Shown here: one piece after another, positions 24,738-32,828 of the stretch
Layout: the number at the start of each line of letters is the position of its first letter
How positions within the stretch are numbered: position 1 is the stretch's first letter
Assembly: GCA_934216625.1 (NCBI GenBank)
Contig: CAKQCC010000001.1
Coordinates: forward strand, 1 to 39,275
Source of the DNA: an uncultured Lactobacillaceae bacterium
Lineage (GTDB): Bacteria > Bacillota > Bacilli > Lactobacillales > Lactobacillaceae
DNA length: 39,275 nt
Reading direction: 5' to 3'
Notes under the pieces: generated by a model
Seen by the model: only the letters and a program-made list of their open reading frames with translations
Told to the model about the DNA's origin: nothing
Database searches by the model: none
Program-made: the position numbers and the translations under genes

Positions 24738-27700
24738 TCATAATCCTAAGATTTTTACCAAATTCTTATCGGCACGTAAATAGGCAATTCGATGACCGTT
24801 AATCACCACGAAGTAATTACCGTGTTTCGTGACGACCAAACCTAAAGCGTGCAACTGGGCATTCGGTTTCAAGAAACGCTGGGCTTTCTGAACACCGTGC
24901 TGAACGCTGGCTTGCAATGCAGCCTGGTGAAGCACGCGAACGTTGAAACCGTCGTGATAATTCTTGACCTCTTCCGGTGTGTAATCATCATGAGCTGTAC
25001 GCTGGTTTCGGGTGACCCGAACCCTGACGCGCTGAACACTACCTAGTCGCGGAGAACTAACTGACGGTGACGATGGTGATACCGGAGCCGGATTCGAATG
25101 AATTACCGGATACAACGGGTTAATCTCCAGATTTCCGGTTGCCGGGTTAGCCATTAGCACTTGACCGTCAGAATCCGACGCGGTCTTGCCAGCCGCAGTA
25201 GTAACCAGTTTGGTACCGTTCTTGTAAGTCAAGGTACCACCGTTATCACCACTGTAAGTGCCAAGCGGGATCTCGTTACCTTGGGCGTTCTTGTAGCTAA
25301 CCTGCTTATTGTTCTTGCTGTAATCAAGCGTAATCCCGTTGATCACGATCGTGCCATCGCTGCTTTCACCATTTGAAGGCGTGCCAACGTGATTAACCAG
25401 CTTTTCGTCGCTCAGCTGTTTATCTTCTCGGAAGTCACCATTATTTGAATCGGAACTAAAGAAGTCGTGCATCTGCCAGTTTCGTTTTACCAAGCCGGCG
25501 TTAACGTCACCCTGGGTTGTTGGATTGTATGAACCATCTTTCGAATTGGTTTCCTTATGGTTCAAGTACTTGCTGTCAATGCCGCTCAAGATGAGTGGTT
25601 TGAAGACTTCACCACTGACCGGATGCAACGTCCAGCCTTGAGCATGGAAGAAGCTTTGGACATCCCGGTTGTGATTCGGATCAATTCGCATGCCTTGGTA
25701 ACCTTCAGCCACAACGGATTCAACGTTATCACCATCGTGACCGTCACTCAGACGGTTAAACTGATCTTTCTGGGTCCCGTCAAGCGGGTTACCGTTCTTA
25801 TCGTACGCGATCATCTGATTCTTAGCGTTTCGTTTGTAAACGGCACCTTCATAATTAATGATGACGTTCGACGGCGTGAACATGAATTGACCAGCGTTCG
25901 TGTTTCCGTTCGGGTCAGCCAAGACAACGTGGTAATTACCATGACCATCGGTTTTGAGTTCGTACCGGATCGACTTGTAAAGCGCACCTGGTTTACGCAT
26001 GATGGAATCATAATACAGGTCTTCGCTTTCACCATCTTTATCGGTGTAACCTTGCTTCAAAGCGTAATTTATGATGGCGGCTCGGATATTCTGGGTACTC
26101 AAAGTGTACGGAGTATTCAATGAACTGTGGGCCAAATCAATGTCAACACTGACCGGAATCCCGGAAGCGTCAATTTCGTTACCACCGTCGTTCGGGCTAA
26201 CGTCCGCACTAATCGTGAAGTCAGCTTGAACGGCCGGCATATTAGCGGCTGGTACCCAGCCTTTACCGTTCGGTACTTCGTTACCGTGGTCTGCCGGATC
26301 GTTCGGATCCATGTGAGCATGGTTAGGACTCGGAATAATGTTGTTGTACGGATTAACGTCCGGATTCGTATCAGTATCCGGCTGAGCTGCCGGAATCGGT
26401 CGACTGTTGTCCGGAATGTAAGGCAAATTATTCGGGCCAACCGGTTGATTATTATTAAAGTTCGGGTTGTACGGGCCAACCGGATAGTAACGATTATAAG
26501 TATCATGATCGTTTCGGTTACTGTTCGGCGTACTCTTGGCAACGTAAATGTCGAAGTCGCCGTTACCTTTCGGCAGAACGAAGCACTGCTGAAGACTACC
26601 GTTCTCCATCAAAGTATTGGCGCCGTTCGCGTTCGGATCCAAGAACGTGTAGCCATCCTGTGCTAACGTACGGCCACCGTTATTAGTTCCCTTCAGGGTA
26701 TTCAGAGCCCCGTTAGAGCTCATGTCCCTCATGAAGTCGTTGTTGGTATAGAATTCATCTTTACCAACGTAATCATCGTTCGCGATGCTCGGCTTGTAAT
26801 TCATCACGATTCCTGGATCAATCGTCTGGTTAGTGTCCGGATTGTATTCCATGAAATGAAGCTTCGGCTGTGATTTTTCCCAAACCAAATTCTTGTTCTT
26901 AGGATCAGCAGCATCGTGATAAGCTTCATAATCATCCGGCACGAAACGACCGTTCACATCAAAGGTGCCATGTTCAGTTTCGTCATCAGCTGACGGAATG
27001 TAATCGCTCTGGATTACCTGTGAATTCGGTGCTATCCAGTGCATGCCAGGTTTCGAGTTTTCCGAAATCTGACCGACTTGATTAGCGAACGGAGTTACGA
27101 GCGCACTGTCACCGGTGTGAATCGGGTTCTTGCTAATGGCGTTGTTACCAACGTTTGGAACGTTGAACTTCTTGGCGCCGTTCAAACGGTTATCCGATAC
27201 GAACGGGATGCTGCCGTTAGCTAAATCATCTGAACTCATGCCGTTGACCGAATCACTGGCGTTAAAGTGCGAAGCGTTATCCGCATTCTGGGTCTTGTTC
27301 GGCATCCCGTCAACATGAAGAATCGCGTTGCCATTATTATCCTTCTGATAACTCTTGAAGCCAATATCAGAATAATTAATGGAAGGCGGTTCCGGCTCGA
27401 AGCCATTATTAGTCAACTGCTTCGGAACGGTAGTCTGAACGTAACCATCATCATCGTTACCGTGATAAACGTTGTTCGTTAACTGGGCGTAAGGCTCGAA
27501 GTCCGATGCGTAATTACTTGCGTCTTTAGCGGCAACGGCCTGGCCAGCGTAATGATTATCACTGGTGTTCTGCCAAGTGACAACGCCACCGTACTTACCA
27601 GTCGTCTTGGTAGTTGGGTCTGAGTATTCACCATTCGTACCCAGAGTTGAACCATCAGAGAACTTTAGTTTTCCACTAGTTTTGTCATAGGTTCCGATTG

Positions 27701-30700
27701 GCTGATCAGAAGTGACCGAAACGTTATTCGAACCAGAACCATTCACCTTGTAAGTGATTCCGTCAATTTTGAATTGATTATTGCTCGGATAAATATCGCT
27801 AACTTGGTTGCTGTTGCCGTTATACGTCAAAGTATGGTTGCTCGAATTATAAGTTCCGACGTTTTCGTTAGTAGTCGCAACTTGGTTGCCGCTACTGTGG
27901 TATTCGAAGATCGGTGCCCCGTTGAACGTAAAGTCGTTCTGCTGATCCGGAGTGTTGTTGTATTGAATCGAAGCGCGGTGACTATTCGCGTCGATCAGAT
28001 CATGATCGAAGTTAGTGTAATAAATGTAGCTGTTCTTCTGTTCATTCTGCAAATTGAAGTGCAAACTGATCGGGTTACTACCGTTAGTGCTGACTTGATC
28101 ATAATGATTGCTCTGGTTATTAGAACTGTTCCATTTAATTCCGTTAATCACGAAGTCGCGGTCATCATTGAACTTGGCGTTCGGTCGTGACGGATCAGTG
28201 GTCGTCTTGCCAGTGACGGTGGCGACGTCGTGAGCGTTACTGCCGTCCTTGTTGAAGCTCATCCACATGTCGATGCGGTTATCTTTTTCGTTCTGATCGT
28301 GCGGAATCGTGGTCCCGACGTTTTGGAAACGAATCCAAACGTCGCTCGGGTTCTTGATGCCCTGGAAACCATTGCCGGCACCAACTTGTTCAGAGCCTTC
28401 GTTATAATTACTGTCGTTGTTAAAGAACAGGTTTCGAGCGTAATTCTTGATCCAGTAACTATTATCACCGGCGTTGTTCAGATTCAAATGATAATCACTG
28501 CCGATATGGAGTGGGTTATTAGAATCAGCGATCGCGGTGCCGTCAGTGCCACCGTTTTCTTCCAGCGGACTATCGAACTGTAAGCCCATGTAACCTTTCA
28601 AGTTATCATTAGATGGGCCATCGTAAACCGGGATGTTAATCTTGCCGACAACCATGTCACCGTTGACCGGCACGTTCGGCTTGCCGTTAGTGCCGTTTTG
28701 ATTACCGTCAGTCACCGAAACCACCGGCAAATTATAAGTGTACTGGGTCCCCTTATATAAGTTGCCGTTATAACTGTAAACGTAATTCGGCGTGGACTGT
28801 GGATCGTAATCCGCCGGTGCTTTCACGGTTGAAGGCGCTTTATAATAAGTGGCATTGGTTAAGTCATGTTGATAAACACCAGAAATATCACTCTTGGTGT
28901 GCGGCTGACCAGGTTCCATAATCGACTGAACTACATCGTTCGGTTGACCCTGAACGTAGAAGTTATAGATACTATCCGATTTGTTAGCAATCTTGTCAAC
29001 GACAGCTTTGACTTGCTTCCGTGAACCGTACCATGTTTTACCGTTAACGGTATACGGCGAATCACTAGTCGTCCCCAGACTAGAAATCTCACCTCCATGG
29101 TAGTAATAGCCAGATTTAATGCCTTTCGGATACTGTGGCAATGTGTTATCAGAGTCATACTGAGTAAAGCTAGTGTCACTGCCGGCGTTACCGGTCGAGC
29201 CATCGTTAGTCGTGTATTCGTATTCGAAAGCCTTGTCAGTTTTCGGTAAAACGCTAACGTTATAGGTCGTCAACTGACCATAGTAAGTTCCGTTACTCGT
29301 GGTGTAACGAACTGGATTACTAGTCGTACTGCTACTGATTTCACCATCTTTATTATTATTGTTGCCACCAATTGAATTTCCGACCTGCGGATTATGATAC
29401 CAAGTTGAATCCGGAGCTTTATCAATGTCAGAATCCATGAACTTCTGAACGTCACTCTGGGGTTTCTTGATCGTAGTGGTGTAAATCTGATGATTACCGT
29501 TGACGTCAATGTAATTAAAGGTAACACCAGCTTGTTTCTTCAAGACTGGAATGTGGTAAGCACTGACGATCCCGTAATAAGTCTGATTACCTTTTTGATA
29601 AACGCCCCGATTGCTTCGTTCCGGCGTCGGAAGCATATTGACGATCGGTGAGTATCCACTCGGTACATCGGTATTTAAGGCATCGGTTTTGATTGTATTT
29701 TCGTCATCATTCGTGTCAGAACCGTGGCCAGCATCAGAACCAGTGTTATCATCAGAATACTCAAACTTGTTCCAATCGCCCTTTTCAGCAACCGGAACCG
29801 TAATCGTATATTTATTGCCAGTAAAGGTGTGACCATGACCGTCACTGATTGTGGTGTTGTTCTTGGTAAGCTGCGGTGCGCTCGGGTTGCCATCTACGAC
29901 CCAATTATGACTATTGGCATAACTGGTGAGCTGACCATTTTCTTCCGGCAAACCGAAGTGAACGTCGCTGTTTAAGTGAGTTCTGTGAACAGAACCACCA
30001 TCTGATTTAAATTCATCAGAATAATTATAAGTGTACTGATTATTGGTACTTAACCAGTCTTGACCGGCCGACATGCCATCATTTCTCTGAGCAACTTGAT
30101 CAGTACCGGTAATCTGCCAGCCGGACGGTGAATCACCGTTTAAACCGTCAGCATCATTATTGACGAAATTGGTGCCACCGGTGGATAGGCTGGCTAGGGC
30201 ATGATCATTCTTAAACATGTCGGTATCACTAAAACCATTCGGGAATTGATCAGAATTACTGAAAGTCACTTCACTTAAGTTGGTGTCACTCGCAAGCATT
30301 CGGTCAGCTTTACTAGTGTTCTTAACGTTTAAGCCACTGGCGTCAATCTCACTAAAGGCGTTACTTAAACCAGAATTAACACTACCGTCGAACAAACTGG
30401 TGGAATCATTCGGTGCTGTGGCGTTTTTAATGATAATCTTCCAACCAGTGCCATTCGGTAGTGAACTTAATGTATTACCAACGCTATTACTATTCGGATC
30501 GTTCGGGTTATTAGTCTTAGTGACTTTCTTAACGTTATTAAAGAAATTGCCACTCACTGGCTGACCACCGTCAACGGTGACCGTTTTAGCATTCGTGTCA
30601 ATTGTGACGTTGTCTTTGCCCCACTGGTAACCGGTCCATATGTGATCAGGAATGGCGTTCAAAGTAACTTTTTGAGCACTTCGGTCATAATTATCTAACG

Positions 30701-32018
30701 GGTTGAAAGCGTCAACGTAATAATTACTTGGCATGTCATCTGACGGAATGTTACTGGCTTGGTCAGCTAAATTATTACCGTGATAATTGGCATCCGGTAC
30801 CTTTGGTTCTAAAACGGTTGGATTATTACTGCCATTGACGATTGAATCCGGGTTCGAATCGCTTTCCTTGTGAAAAGTAACCGGATCGTTTTGGGTTCCA
30901 TAATATTCACCAGAAGCTAAGGTTTGCTGGGTATTTTGAATGATGGTCCCGTCCGACTTTAAAAGTGGATTACCAGCTTCAAGCGTTCCAAATCCAAATG
31001 AATGGGTCGCGTCAAATTCTAATAGATTGGGGGCATAAGTTCGGTTGGATAAAGTTGTACTATTATTACCCATGTGAACGTGTTTTAAATTTGAATATGG
31101 GGTACTTTCATCATCGGCAGAATAAATTAATCCACCACCGTCAAAAGTACTACCAAGATTAGATTGGCTAAAGTCAATATCACTAAATTGCTTCAACCAA
31201 TAATTATTAGGGTAGCCACCACTAATAATTCCACTAGTATCCATATCAAGTAAACAACCACGGTTGCTATCGGTTCCGGTGACGTTTTTAAAAATTAATT
31301 TCCAGTCGGTTTTATTGTTGGGTAATGTATAATTTTCGCCAAATGAGAAGCCACCGTCGTTACCAGAACTCATCCCTTCAACTTGACCATTACTCACGGT
31401 CATCGTATCGGTATTTGGATCAACGGCGACGTTAGCAGTGCCCCAAGTTCCGGTCTGAATCGGTTGCTGTTGACTAGCACCCAATTTAACCAGTGGACTG
31501 TTCAAACGGTTCTGAACTTGGTTCGGTTGATTTTGACGATTAATTCCTAGCTTTACGCCATTCTGGTTCAGCTTCTGGTCAGCTGCATTACCATTAACCG
31601 GCTTCGGCTGCTGAACCTTGGAACCCTGGTTTTGAATTTGCGGCTGCGTAGCGTTCGGTTGCTGCCGACCGTTATTAGTCTGGTTCCCGGATTGAGTGAC
31701 CATTTGGTTCCGAACCAAATTACTGGTCAACCGGTGCGCCTGTGACATGATTTGATTAGCGGACTGCTTAGCATTATTAGCACGGTCATTCTGATTAGTG
31801 AGCGTGTACGCATTCTTTGCGGTCCCCTGCTTCGTTTGGGTATTCGTGTGAGCGTTCGGATCAGTCGTCTGGGTATCGGCATGAGCCTGGGCGTGACTAG
31901 CGGCACCAACGCCGAGCATCCCGAGGAGAGCCATACTCATGACGACCCACCGTTTCTTAACTTTATGCAAAACCTTCTTGTCATTCAGTTTGCTAAATTT
32001 CTGTTTATTATACATCAT
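24738..32018 (-). CDS. Giant secreted surface protein B (paralogue of A)
   Basis: 2426 residues. The first 49 differ from protein A at only three places (LHKVKKRWVVMS variant signal motif, AHA-D cleavage site). The Gln/Asn-rich linker (about 50-180) is followed by two BspA/DUF285-like parts (about 180-350 and 456-646), with 'DWKLIFKNVTG' and 'GWKIIIKNATAP' as matching strands. MucBP-like repeats (about 740-1096) end in motifs such as 'NGTYYGQL' and 'NGKTWYGS'. Then comes the block 'GKPNVPVNGDMVVGKINIPV' (about 1110). The conserved half carries a two-copy mini-module insertion (about 1358-1481) and 'NNIIPSPNHAHMDPNDPADH' (about 1896); a third mini-module (about 2215-2294) precedes the basic C-terminal domain. 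No LPXTG. RBS AAAGGGG lies ten bases before the first of two ATGs. Confidence 0.86.
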   Translation of the reverse strand: MMYNKQKFSKLNDKKVLHKVKKRWVVMSMALLGMLGVGAASHAQAHADTQTTDPNAHTNTQTKQGTAKNAYTLTNQNDRANNAKQSANQIMSQAHRLTSNLVRNQMVTQSGNQTNNGRQQPNATQPQIQNQGSKVQQPKPVNGNAADQKLNQNGVKLGINRQNQPNQVQNRLNSPLVKLGASQQQPIQTGTWGTANVAVDPNTDTMTVSNGQVEGMSSGNDGGFSFGENYTLPNNKTDWKLIFKNVTGTDSNRGCLLDMDTSGIISGGYPNNYWLKQFSDIDFSQSNLGSTFDGGGLIYSADDESTPYSNLKHVHMGNNSTTLSNRTYAPNLLEFDATHSFGFGTLEAGNPLLKSDGTIIQNTQQTLASGEYYGTQNDPVTFHKESDSNPDSIVNGSNNPTVLEPKVPDANYHGNNLADQASNIPSDDMPSNYYVDAFNPLDNYDRSAQKVTLNAIPDHIWTGYQWGKDNVTIDTNAKTVTVDGGQPVSGNFFNNVKKVTKTNNPNDPNSNSVGNTLSSLPNGTGWKIIIKNATAPNDSTSLFDGSVNSGLSNAFSEIDASGLNVKNTSKADRMLASDTNLSEVTFSNSDQFPNGFSDTDMFKNDHALASLSTGGTNFVNNDADGLNGDSPSGWQITGTDQVAQRNDGMSAGQDWLSTNNQYTYNYSDEFKSDGGSVHRTHLNSDVHFGLPEENGQLTSYANSHNWVVDGNPSAPQLTKNNTTISDGHGHTFTGNKYTITVPVAEKGDWNKFEYSDDNTGSDAGHGSDTNDDENTIKTDALNTDVPSGYSPIVNMLPTPERSNRGVYQKGNQTYYGIVSAYHIPVLKKQAGVTFNYIDVNGNHQIYTTTIKKPQSDVQKFMDSDIDKAPDSTWYHNPQVGNSIGGNNNNKDGEISSSTTSNPVRYTTSNGTYYGQLTTYNVSVLPKTDKAFEYEYTTNDGSTGNAGSDTSFTQYDSDNTLPQYPKGIKSGYYYHGGEISSLGTTSDSPYTVNGKTWYGSRKQVKAVVDKIANKSDSIYNFYVQGQPNDVVQSIMEPGQPHTKSDISGVYQHDLTNATYYKAPSTVKAPADYDPQSTPNYVYSYNGNLYKGTQYTYNLPVVSVTDGNQNGTNGKPNVPVNGDMVVGKINIPVYDGPSNDNLKGYMGLQFDSPLEENGGTDGTAIADSNNPLHIGSDYHLNLNNAGDNSYWIKNYARNLFFNNDSNYNEGSEQVGAGNGFQGIKNPSDVWIRFQNVGTTIPHDQNEKDNRIDMWMSFNKDGSNAHDVATVTGKTTTDPSRPNAKFNDDRDFVINGIKWNSSNNQSNHYDQVSTNGSNPISLHFNLQNEQKNSYIYYTNFDHDLIDANSHRASIQYNNTPDQQNDFTFNGAPIFEYHSSGNQVATTNENVGTYNSSNHTLTYNGNSNQVSDIYPSNNQFKIDGITYKVNGSGSNNVSVTSDQPIGTYDKTSGKLKFSDGSTLGTNGEYSDPTTKTTGKYGGVVTWQNTSDNHYAGQAVAAKDASNYASDFEPYAQLTNNVYHGNDDDGYVQTTVPKQLTNNGFEPEPPSINYSDIGFKSYQKDNNGNAILHVDGMPNKTQNADNASHFNASDSVNGMSSDDLANGSIPFVSDNRLNGAKKFNVPNVGNNAISKNPIHTGDSALVTPFANQVGQISENSKPGMHWIAPNSQVIQSDYIPSADDETEHGTFDVNGRFVPDDYEAYHDAADPKNKNLVWEKSQPKLHFMEYNPDTNQTIDPGIVMNYKPSIANDDYVGKDEFYTNNDFMRDMSSNGALNTLKGTNNGGRTLAQDGYTFLDPNANGANTLMENGSLQQCFVLPKGNGDFDIYVAKSTPNSNRNDHDTYNRYYPVGPYNPNFNNNQPVGPNNLPYIPDNSRPIPAAQPDTDTNPDVNPYNNIIPSPNHAHMDPNDPADHGNEVPNGKGWVPAANMPAVQADFTISADVSPNDGGNEIDASGIPVSVDIDLAHSSLNTPYTLSTQNIRAAIINYALKQGYTDKDGESEDLYYDSIMRKPGALYKSIRYELKTDGHGNYHVVLADPNGNTNAGQFMFTPSNVIINYEGAVYKRNAKNQMIAYDKNGNPLDGTQKDQFNRLSDGHDGDNVESVVAEGYQGMRIDPNHNRDVQSFFHAQGWTLHPVSGEVFKPLILSGIDSKYLNHKETNSKDGSYNPTTQGDVNAGLVKRNWQMHDFFSSDSNNGDFREDKQLSDEKLVNHVGTPSNGESSDGTIVINGITLDYSKNNKQVSYKNAQGNEIPLGTYSGDNGGTLTYKNGTKLVTTAAGKTASDSDGQVLMANPATGNLEINPLYPVIHSNPAPVSPSSPSVSSPRLGSVQRVRVRVTRNQRTAHDDYTPEEVKNYHDGFNVRVLHQAALQASVQHGVQKAQRFLKPNAQLHALGLVVTKHGNYFVVINGHRIAYLRADKNLVKILGL
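25135..25375 (-). repeat. Mini-module copy near the C-terminus of protein B
   Basis: Encodes 'GTIVINGITLDYSKNNKQVS', then YKNAQGNEI, LGTYSG and GGTLTYKNGTKL. It is collinear with the copy in protein A. Confidence 0.6.
27575..27945 (-). repeat. Two tandem mini-modules inserted in the middle of protein B
   Basis: First unit: FEYHSSGNQV, NVGTYNSSNHTLTYNGNSNQ. Second unit: FKIDGITYKVNGSGSNNVSV, IGTYDKTSGKLKFSDGSTLG. Flanks align with A and C, which run straight through (A 'DGHNVEGGFGHVIVWKDG', C 'NGASANFGHVVKWNSD'), so about 110-120 residues are extra in B. Confidence 0.6.
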
Positions 32019-32035
32019 GATTTCCGAACCCCTTT

Positions 32036-32084
32036 ATGAGATCTCATTAAATCAAAACTAGTTTTATATGTAAATTTATTTACA
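32036..32084. repeat. Three consecutive palindromes in the 5' leader of protein B
   Basis: ATGAGATCTCAT (32036-32047) and AAAACTAGTTTT (32054-32065) are perfect palindromes. TGTAAATTTATTTACA (32069-32084) has 7-base arms around TT. All lie between the promoter and the ribosome binding site of gene B, so they would be in the mRNA or act as operators. Confidence 0.75.
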
Positions 32085-32097
32085 TTCATCTAACATG

Positions 32098-32126
32098 ATT
32101 TTAGCGCATTGAACAAGATTTGTAAA
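32098..32126 (-). promoter_or_regulatory. Promoter of giant protein B
   Basis: On the minus strand TTTACA (32126-32121), a 17-base spacer and TAAAAT (32103-32098). Transcription should begin near 32091, leaving a leader of about 70 bases. Confidence 0.7.
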
Positions 32127-32133
32127 AAATGAT

Positions 32134-32161
32134 TTGTGACATATTTACTTTGTGATAATAT
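32134..32161 (+). promoter_or_regulatory. Divergent promoter of the small two-gene operon
   Basis: TTGTGA (32134-32139), 16 bases, then TAATAT (32156-32161). TTGTGA recurs at 32150-32155, a direct repeat 16 bases apart that could be a regulator site. The region is packed back to back with the B promoter. Confidence 0.45.
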
Positions 32162-32182
32162 CTAATAAAAGGAAGTAATTAC

Positions 32183-32617
32183 ATTTTAAGCCAAATCACC
32201 ACCATCATCACCTGCCTATCTTCAGTCATCAGTGCCGGCAGTATCATCATTATGGTCGAACAGTACCACTTAGCCGAAAAAAGCAATCAAGTTAGCCTCG
32301 AACGGGATCGTGCTAAAATGGCGATCCAAGCGGTCCGGACGTTCCACGAAGGAATCGCCATGCAGGATCAGGCCGCCCAAAAAGCTACTGATGACTCCAA
32401 AAAACGCGAATTGATTTATCTTAACAACGTCATTTCGTTTGTCGAAAAATGGGCGGTCTTCGTCAACGATAAAATTGCTAGCCCGAAAGTGGTTAAGCAA
32501 ATTTTGGGGCCCGATTTAAAATCAATGAAAGCCGAATGCCAACAGGTTTTCAAGCTCCGGCAAGAAATTAACCCGAATTCGGTTAAGGACTACGGCAAAC
32601 TAATGGAAAATTACTGA
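32183..32617 (+). CDS. Single-span membrane protein of unknown function, apparent ATT start
   Basis: No family recognised with confidence; the helical body recalls DUF4760-type proteins. The first ATG in frame (32252) would give 121 residues lacking a membrane segment. The frame is open upstream, and AAAGGAAG followed by seven bases leads to ATT at 32183, giving M-LSQITTIITCLSSVISAGS and then IIIMVEQYH, a clean N-terminal membrane helix. I therefore annotate 144 aa starting with ATT. The rest is charged and helical (LERDRAKMAIQAVRTFHEG, NNVISFVEKWAVFVNDKIAS). It is followed by a 44-aa ORF after 14 bases, forming a small operon divergent from giant gene B and convergent with the copper operon. 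Confidence 0.65.
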   Translation: MLSQITTIITCLSSVISAGSIIIMVEQYHLAEKSNQVSLERDRAKMAIQAVRTFHEGIAMQDQAAQKATDDSKKRELIYLNNVISFVEKWAVFVNDKIASPKVVKQILGPDLKSMKAECQQVFKLRQEINPNSVKDYGKLMENY

Positions 32618-32631
32618 AGGTGAGCTAAAAA

Positions 32632-32766
32632 ATGAAAATTAACCAAAAAGACATTCGGGAAGAACTTAGTCACATGAGCAAGCAGGACTTGATCAAAATG
32701 GCCAAGAATTCCGATCACGAAACCCAAAGCATCTGGGATTTAATTGCTAAATCAATGAAAGAATAA
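32632..32766 (+). CDS. Small hypothetical protein, 44 aa
   Basis: Begins MKINQKDIREELSHMSKQDL and ends WDLIAKSMKE; soluble, helical and highly charged. GAAGGTGA overlaps the end of the gene upstream and serves as ribosome site. It sits 14 bases after the membrane protein and just before a terminator, so the two are cotranscribed and may interact. Function unknown. Confidence 0.7.
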   Translation: MKINQKDIREELSHMSKQDLIKMAKNSDHETQSIWDLIAKSMKE

Positions 32767-32773
32767 AATAACC

Positions 32774-32808
32774 AAAAAAGCCGCCAGCTTCCACAGCCGG
32801 CGGCTTTT
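32774..32808. terminator. Bidirectional terminator between small operon and copB
   Basis: AAAAAGCCGCC and GGCGGCTTTT pair around an 13-base inner segment; T-runs follow on both strands. Confidence 0.85.
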
Positions 32809-32828
32809 CATTATTAACTTTTGATTCT

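Noticed and set aside
25557..26123. Long plus-strand open frame (188 aa) opposite giant gene B
   Set aside because: It is a shadow of the conserved half of B: same kind of open antisense frame appears at the matching places of A (19300-19563) and C (36902-37132), no SD, and the minus-strand frame shows clear paralogy.
32069..32084. TGTAAATTTATTTACA as a CopY cop box before giant gene B
   Set aside because: The centre does not fit TACAnnTGTA; the order of half sites is reversed (TGTA...TACA), unlike the two real boxes at 35460 and 35529.
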